Below, piece by piece: positions 41,401-46,139 of a stretch of DNA of 46,139 bases. The stretch lies in assembly GCA_001724265.1 (NCBI GenBank), contig MEDY01000245.1, positions 1 to 46,139 on the forward strand, in the 5' to 3' direction. Position 1 is the first letter of the stretch. The number at the start of each line of letters is the position of its first letter. A program made the position numbers and the translations under genes. This DNA is from Rhizaria sp. SCN 62-66 (lineage: Eukaryota; Rhizaria, unplaced). The notes beneath the pieces were generated by a model. That model searched no databases and had not been told where the DNA came from. It worked only from the letters and a program-made list of their open reading frames with translations.

Positions 41401-43182
41401 ATCCTGCGCCGACCGTGCTGTCGGAAGAGCGTTGAAGTTGAGCTTGGTCGCGCTCGAAGGAGTGCGCCCAGTGTAAGACGGCGCGGGCGTCGAGGTGACT
41501 GCAAATGATGGGTCGCCTCTACCAGGATAACTCTGTCTAATAATCATGACACTGTGAGGAGCAGGTCTTTGAATGATGTTGTAAGCTGCAGCAGCGGGGA
41601 TAACTGTAGCTGCAGGTTGTTTACTATGCGATGTTTCTGATGTGGTCTCGGAAGCGTTGTTTGTCGCAGCCACGCGGGGCCGTTTAGCGGTAGCGTCGGC
41701 ATTAGGCGGTGCTTGAGCAGAAGATGCAGAAACAGCTATATTCTTTGTGCTGCTGCTATTCTTGCTATTCAGTGTGTCAGCCGCCGCGCGCTTCAGCCCC
41801 CGATCGTTCGCACTAACTGTGGTCTCAACTCTAGCTGGCGCACTGTGCAGATTTGTGTGTGGATTAACGAAAACAAGTTCGAAGTCGGCGTCACTATCGT
41901 CGTCACTGCTGTCACCGCGCAAGGTATTGGACTGCGTGATTGGAATTTGAGTTGATGTCGACAGATGTGGCTTTGTCGCCGCAGCCTTCGGGGCAGAGCC
42001 GGAAGCGGTAGCAGCAGCAGCGGCAGCAGCGGCTGCGGCCGCCGCGGCAGCGGCTGCAGCAGCGAGCTTGTTTACAGGCGGCGGTCGCTGCGCACATGCA
42101 CTCGCCGCGTTGCATACGGCCACGCCAAACTCGTGTTTACTGCCACCGACCCTAACAGCGTTGCCGCGAACATAAGCGTGTTGAGGTTGCGGCTGCAGAC
42201 CGTACCGTGACGGTGAGTGCTGCAAAAGCGACTCCGGCCTCTGTCGCCGCAGCTGCTGTTGGTGTTGGTGTTGCTGTTGCATAATCGCGCTTTGCCCCGC
42301 CGCCGCGGCCACGGCGAGTGCCAGCTATTCCGCCTCCGCGGTCACGGGGCAGCTCGCGGCCAGCGCACGCAGCACGTGCGCGGTGGTCTCGCTCTCGAAC
42401 GGGGCCGGGGCCGCGGGCCTGGTGCTCGCGACGCGGCTGGGGCTCGCTGCCAGAGCCGCTGTCACAGTGACGGCCGTGTGCGAATGCGATTGCGCCTGCG
42501 GCGGTGAGATTGCCACAGCGGCTGACATAGCGGCAGCGCTAGGTGAAATGACGTGACGAGGAGGCGTGCGGGACGGCGAGGGTGAGCGGCGGCAAAGATT
42601 AGCATTAGTAGAGCTTGTAATCACGGTAGCACTTGTGCTGACACTGCTGAGAGACGCGCTTGGACTCGTGGTGATCGACGCGTAGGAGTTTGTGGAGAGC
42701 GCAAAAGAAGCTTCGTGGGTGTCACAGCGCGTTGACACCCCCGAGATCAACGACGATGGCGACAAGGACGACGACACTGGAGGGGGGCTTGCGAGAGAGG
42801 CTGCAAACGCGGCCCGGTTGGCGGTGGTCTGGAAGTCGCGCGCATTGACGAGAATCGAGGGATTGAGTCCCTGATCTGTCAAAGTCACAAACCTGCGCGC
42901 AGTGTTCGGGTCTGCGTAGCGCGGTGGAGGTGGAAGCAGGCGGGATGGTGTGCCGGGGGCAGAGGAAGCCGAGGCTGGAGCATGGGCAGGAGACAGGGAC
43001 GTGGGCGGGGTGCCTGGGTGTGGCACCGCTGTGTGCGCTGCCATAGGGCTTTGGTGGACAACAGTTGGTGCATGATTTGATGGTATGTTATTAAACCATT
43101 CGTCAAGAAGTGCTATGCCTTTCAGGGCTGATCCTGCAGCGTTCTGACGCTTTGACGAGTTAGAAGGGGGGAAGCGATCCAT
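38404..43182 (-). CDS. Unrecognised 1592-aa low-complexity protein with C-terminal coiled coil, read through TAG
   Basis: No family recognised. The frame runs from ATG 43182 (MDRFPPSNSSKRQ) to TAA 38404 if TAG at 42325-42327 is sense. With a standard code it would be two open frames of 285 and 1302 codons in the same frame, 12 nt apart and with no AT-rich spacer. A compact N-terminal motif (LKGIALLDEWFNNI) is followed by Ser/Ala/Pro-rich sequence, a Gln/His-rich stretch just after the TAG, poly-Ala and Asn runs, and scattered acidic SDSDDD patches that could be casein-kinase sites. The last ~200 residues are charged and helical (YELERYRALNADDVARERAV; REIKRLRDRL), probably a coiled coil, with a duplicated GEVSAATR. 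It ends AIAKKRL. A scaffold or nuclear regulator is only a guess. Confidence 0.7.
41150..41205 (-). repeat. GCN tract, poly-Ala in the 1592-aa protein
   Basis: Twelve consecutive Ala codons with mixed third positions, next to an Asn-rich run; a longer Ala run lies at about 42000-42062. Confidence 0.85.
42325..42327 (-). other. In-frame TAG within the 1592-aa gene
   Basis: Sits in ...TAEAE-TAG-LALAVAAAAGQSAIM. GC-rich, Ala-biased coding sequence continues unchanged on both sides. The only GT...AG pair bracketing it is 21 nt, far below intron size here. Confidence 0.7.
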
Positions 43183-44468
43183 CGGTCAGAAAAGCTAAAC
43201 GGTTTCACCTGATTCTACTCGTAGTATCTAACCTTGTCAGTGTAAAAAAGCAGAACATAATGTTGACGTAAGTTTTAAAAAAAATCAATGCGAAACAGTT
43301 AATAATACGGTCATGGTAGAACACAGGCGTGGATCAAAAATAGAGCCCTCCGTTAGTGTTCTTCAGACTCGCTTTCGACCACAAATCTTTTGAAGCGACA
43401 TTGTCAAACCTGGGAGAATAGATAAGCTTGAGTAAGTCTATTGTGGCTGAACCAATGTTGTTATTGATAAACCAATAATTCAAAAACATACAACGCCTCT
43501 AAAGTATTATAATATCTTAGTTACATATCTGGGAGAATCGTATAGCGATCGATAAGCTTGCCAGGAAGTCTCGCTCTCATCGCGTATCCCCCGTCTGTCT
43601 CTGCATCTTCGTAATGCACACAGGCACCAACTTTATCTGGGTGACAGACCGAATGTCGCTGTATTGGACTCGTTGGACACGTTGAAGCTGCCGCCTTATC
43701 AGGTTGACACACGCTTGGTTGCTGTACGAGTTCATACGAAGCGTTATCGTGGGCTCGGATGCATGAGTTCCGAATCAGTTGAAAGCAAGGTCCGTTCGGG
43801 CCGATAGATGCTTCTCCGAGTGAGAGACTTTGCTGTGATATAATACACGTAGTTATCACTTTCAATTCCGGCAAGTGTTACATAGAACTTACTAGATCAT
43901 CGAACTTGTTCAATCTTAGTTATTTGCACGATGCTTTACTGTTTTTCAGCTTTCACTGAGGTTTGAGGGGCACCTACAGAACAAGTTTTTGTCGTTCAGA
44001 TATTCGAATGTGATTAGATAGTAGAACAGAAAATACATGCATGTGTATGGGACAATAAAAAATAATAAGCCCAATCGAAAAGAGAGACACTAGATATACA
44101 TAATTGCAGGTCGTAATACACATCACAGTGTTTTTTCTGGCTACTTTGGCATATGACATGTTTGCTCTGAAGTACGCAGAGAGCACATTGATTGTTTTTG
44201 TTTTGTTTGAAAATATACACTGTGACCATGGGTCATGAGGATAACAAAAACATATCAATAAGAGAATGCACATATGACTTCGTCTAGAAACAGACAAACG
44301 CAAAAATAAATGAACATTTACATAAGAACAAGTCTTTCATCAGATCAGGACTTGTACGCATAACAACAAAAGTACTATGAGCTCACGTGGACAAAATACA
44401 ACAAAACCAAAAGCTACGATAAACCAAACGCATTTCTGCTGCTCATCAGACAGAAAAATATCATTTTC
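43183..44468. other. 1.3-kb intergenic region with one possible Cys-rich exon
   Basis: AT-rich spacer. At 43521-43832 (-) a 104-codon frame follows an acceptor-like TATATCACAG and ends TAA. It reads GPNGPCFQLIRNSC and then two related units, SVCQPDKAAA and SVCHPDKVGA. A GTAAGT donor lies 60 nt upstream, but no start exon could be built. Nothing else is recognised. Confidence 0.35.
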
Positions 44469-46139
44469 TTAGAACGCCGACTCAGCAGGCGAGTACCCCG
44501 TGAACTTAATCGTGTACTGCTTCACCGACCCGTCCTGGTCGCGCACGCGCACCACCGCCGCCGAAGCCTCCTCCAGCTTCCACAGCGTAATTCCCGTCGC
44601 CTCGCGGCCCGCAAAGCGCGCTGGCACCCTCTTAAGACCCATCTTATCGGAGAACTCCTCGATTACGCGGCGCACGCCGTGGAGGTCGCTGCGCAGCGAG
44701 CCCGGGAAGAGCGCCATCTTGCTGCTCTTGACGTCGCACGCCCCCGCGAGCGTGAGCATCATAATCGGGTCCTCCTGCGTCTGTCCGTTGGCGTTGCGGA
44801 AATGCGCGGGGCAGCTCAGCACAGACGTGCAAGGGTGCCACGCCGTGGGCGTGAGTGAGAGCGAGAAATCGAAGGCGTTGCTCTGTACAATGTAGACGTA
44901 GAAGTCGAACGGGTTGCGCGCGGTGTCCCGGTCGAACTTCGCGGTGTAATGCGTGCAGTCGCTCGCGTGGGTGTACTCGCAATTGCAGTCGCGGCCGCCG
45001 AACTCGTCGACGTCGACGTCAGCGTAGGCGACGTCATCCTTAGTCTGGTCCGCAGGCTGAGGAGCGCTCGGAATATTGTTGCTGACGTCATTCTTGGCGT
45101 CCTCCGACTTCGCCTCAGTCGCCGACGTCGCCTCAGTTGCAGCCCCCGCCTTGACCGTAGCCTTGGCAGCGGTGTAGTCAGCGTCTTCCCCCTTGTCACT
45201 CGCGACAGCCTCGTCAGACTCCGGGGCAGCGACCTCGGTCTCGCCCTGCGTCTTGTCGCCGTTGCTGTCGCCCTTGCCCGCCTGAGCGGCCTCGCCGACA
45301 TTCTTGTACACGGCAGCCGTGACGTCCCACTTCATCAGGGGCGGCGCGTTGTACTTAGTCTGCGTCGTCATGCTGCCGTAGTACCCCCGCTCATGCGCCT
45401 GCACCCACATCGCAGCCGCAGTCGGCAGCACCTTCGTGACGAGCTCGTGGTAGCCGACAACAACGTCCTCGCTCTTGTCGTCGGCATCGCTCTTCTTGAC
45501 GGGCGCTGCCTCAACAGCCGCTCCGGGGATCTGGCCCTGCTTGCCCTTGGCCTCGGCCTCCGCGGCAGTGACGGCGGCGTCGCTCTTGCGCAGCTCGGGC
45601 GTCTTGCGGTCCTTCTCCCACTCCGCCACAGGCGCCAGCGGAGAGACCCACGACGCCCAGCCGGCCTTGCTGATGTCAGCAACGGTGGCCACGCGACGGT
45701 CCAGCGCGGGCTCAAGCCCGAGCTTCTTAAACGCGCGCTCTGCGGCGTTGATCTCGCCCTTGCTGGCGTCCGTCTGCGGGCGCTGATACGTCTCTGGCGC
45801 CGTCATCACGTTGAGCGTGCGCTTGATCCGGTCAACGCTGTCGCCGTTAACGAGGTGGTCGTACACCTTGCCAATAAGGTTGCTCGCGGGGTAGCACCAG
45901 CCGGGGGCCGCGGAGGCCGTGGCGCGCCACAACGCCCGGTTCGCCAGCACGGGGCACGTGGTGCTGTCGGCGTCGTAGGCGGTCTGGGGCCAGTGCGCGG
46001 TGGCGGCGACCCAGGACTGGTACAGGAACAATGCCTGCGCGCGGTGGACACAACGATAAGATAAGCACAAAAGACAGGAAGAGTAATGAGAAAGTGAGCA
46101 TGGCAATACCGTGAAGCTAACCTGTTTCCGTTTGTCGTT
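44469..46139 (-). CDS. 5'-partial protein resembling a bacterial/phage hypothetical family
   Basis: The final exon 46034-44469 (TAA) is preceded by an 87-nt intron and the last six codons visible at the window edge (NDKRKQ). About 527 residues are seen; the N terminus is outside. From memory, several blocks recur in one family of bacterial and phage-borne hypothetical proteins: NVMTAPETYQRPQ with ERAFKKLGLEPALDRRVA; GYHELVTKVLPTAAAMWVQA; a short block PPLMKWD, then RNPFDFYVYI; LTPTAWHPCTSVLSCPAHF; and MALFPGSLRSDLHGVRRVIE. Between them is an Ala/Glu/Asp-rich insert of ~100 residues typical of this genome. The biochemical role of the family is unknown to me. Transfer from bacteria or phage is possible, but the gene has an intron and host-like composition, so it is not recent. 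Confidence 0.65.
   Translation of the reverse strand, partial: NDKRKQVSFTVLPCSLSHYSSCLLCLSYRCVHRAQALFLYQSWVAATAHWPQTAYDADSTTCPVLANRALWRATASAAPGWCYPASNLIGKVYDHLVNGDSVDRIKRTLNVMTAPETYQRPQTDASKGEINAAERAFKKLGLEPALDRRVATVADISKAGWASWVSPLAPVAEWEKDRKTPELRKSDAAVTAAEAEAKGKQGQIPGAAVEAAPVKKSDADDKSEDVVVGYHELVTKVLPTAAAMWVQAHERGYYGSMTTQTKYNAPPLMKWDVTAAVYKNVGEAAQAGKGDSNGDKTQGETEVAAPESDEAVASDKGEDADYTAAKATVKAGAATEATSATEAKSEDAKNDVSNNIPSAPQPADQTKDDVAYADVDVDEFGGRDCNCEYTHASDCTHYTAKFDRDTARNPFDFYVYIVQSNAFDFSLSLTPTAWHPCTSVLSCPAHFRNANGQTQEDPIMMLTLAGACDVKSSKMALFPGSLRSDLHGVRRVIEEFSDKMGLKRVPARFAGREATGITLWKLEEASAAVVRVRDQDGSVKQYTIKFTGYSPAESAF
46035..46121 (-). other. Intron in the 44469-46139 gene
   Basis: 87 nt, GTTAGCTTCA...CGCGCGCAG, phase 0, joining NDKRKQ to ALFLYQSW. 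The donor is less standard than the GTRCGT type of other introns here. The frame is open through it by chance. Confidence 0.6.

Noticed and set aside
42307-42332. A 21-nt GT...AG segment bracketing the TAG, as a mini-intron
   Set aside because: It keeps the frame, but it is far shorter than every supported intron here (87-162 nt) and lacks donor and branch features; sense reading of TAG is simpler.
1-46139. tRNA, rRNA, CRISPR, transposase or integrated viral genes
   Set aside because: Spacers were read on both strands for tRNA T-loop and cloverleaf signs, repeat-spacer arrays and polymerase or transposase motifs; none could be supported by eye.

Overview
The window is nuclear DNA of a protist. 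Long, GC-rich genes with few introns are separated by AT-rich spacers. Most proteins are very long and carry Ala/Ser/Thr-rich filler with poly-Gln, poly-Asn and poly-Ala tracts. Five introns of 87-162 nt can be placed with confidence; four of their five donors read GTRCGT. A Dictyostelium-type 34-kDa calcium-regulated actin-bundling protein, a CRT-like transporter, an AP180/CALM-type ANTH protein, a COMMD protein and a RecQ helicase point to a free-living, probably amoeboid eukaryote (an amoebozoan- or rhizarian-like cell is my guess). The sequence alone does not fix the lineage.

Layout. 1-1264 (+): 3' part of an eIF4G-like MIF4G protein with a truncated MA3-like end. 1592-8629 (-): giant RecQ helicase. 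9367-10173 (-): 34-kDa actin-bundling protein. 10895-21288 (-): one three-exon gene for a ~3386-residue alpha/beta-hydrolase. 22119-24047 (+): ANTH clathrin adaptor. 24516-26135 (-): divergent importin-alpha-like ARM protein, with a decayed second copy at 26996-27522 (-). 28315-33270 (+): CRT-like transporter with very large hydrophilic extensions. 35032-36249 (-): protein with a predicted N-myristoylation signal and an EF-hand-like loop. 37154-38008 (-): three-exon COMMD protein. 38404-43182 (-): unrecognised 1592-residue low-complexity/coiled-coil protein. 44469-46139 (-): 3' part of a protein resembling a family I know mainly from bacterial and phage hypothetical proteins.

The main discovery candidate is the genetic code. 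Four genes (eIF4G-like, RecQ, importin-alpha-like and the 1592-residue protein) are interrupted in frame only by TAG, five times in all. In each case convincing coding sequence continues in the same frame. Every gene end I could assign is TAA (ten) or TGA (one), never TAG. Two clues identify the amino acid as glutamine: a TAG sits inside a CAG-repeat poly-Gln tract of RecQ, and a TAG in the importin-alpha-like gene aligns with a CAA codon in its decayed neighbour copy. The simplest reading is a nuclear code with UAG = Gln, UAA = stop and UGA probably stop.

The genes do not form one pathway. Membrane traffic and endolysosomal themes recur (ANTH adaptor, COMMD protein, CRT-like transporter with an acidic dileucine motif), beside DNA repair (RecQ), nuclear import (importin-alpha) and actin bundling. 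No rRNA, tRNA, CRISPR array, transposon or viral gene was recognised.
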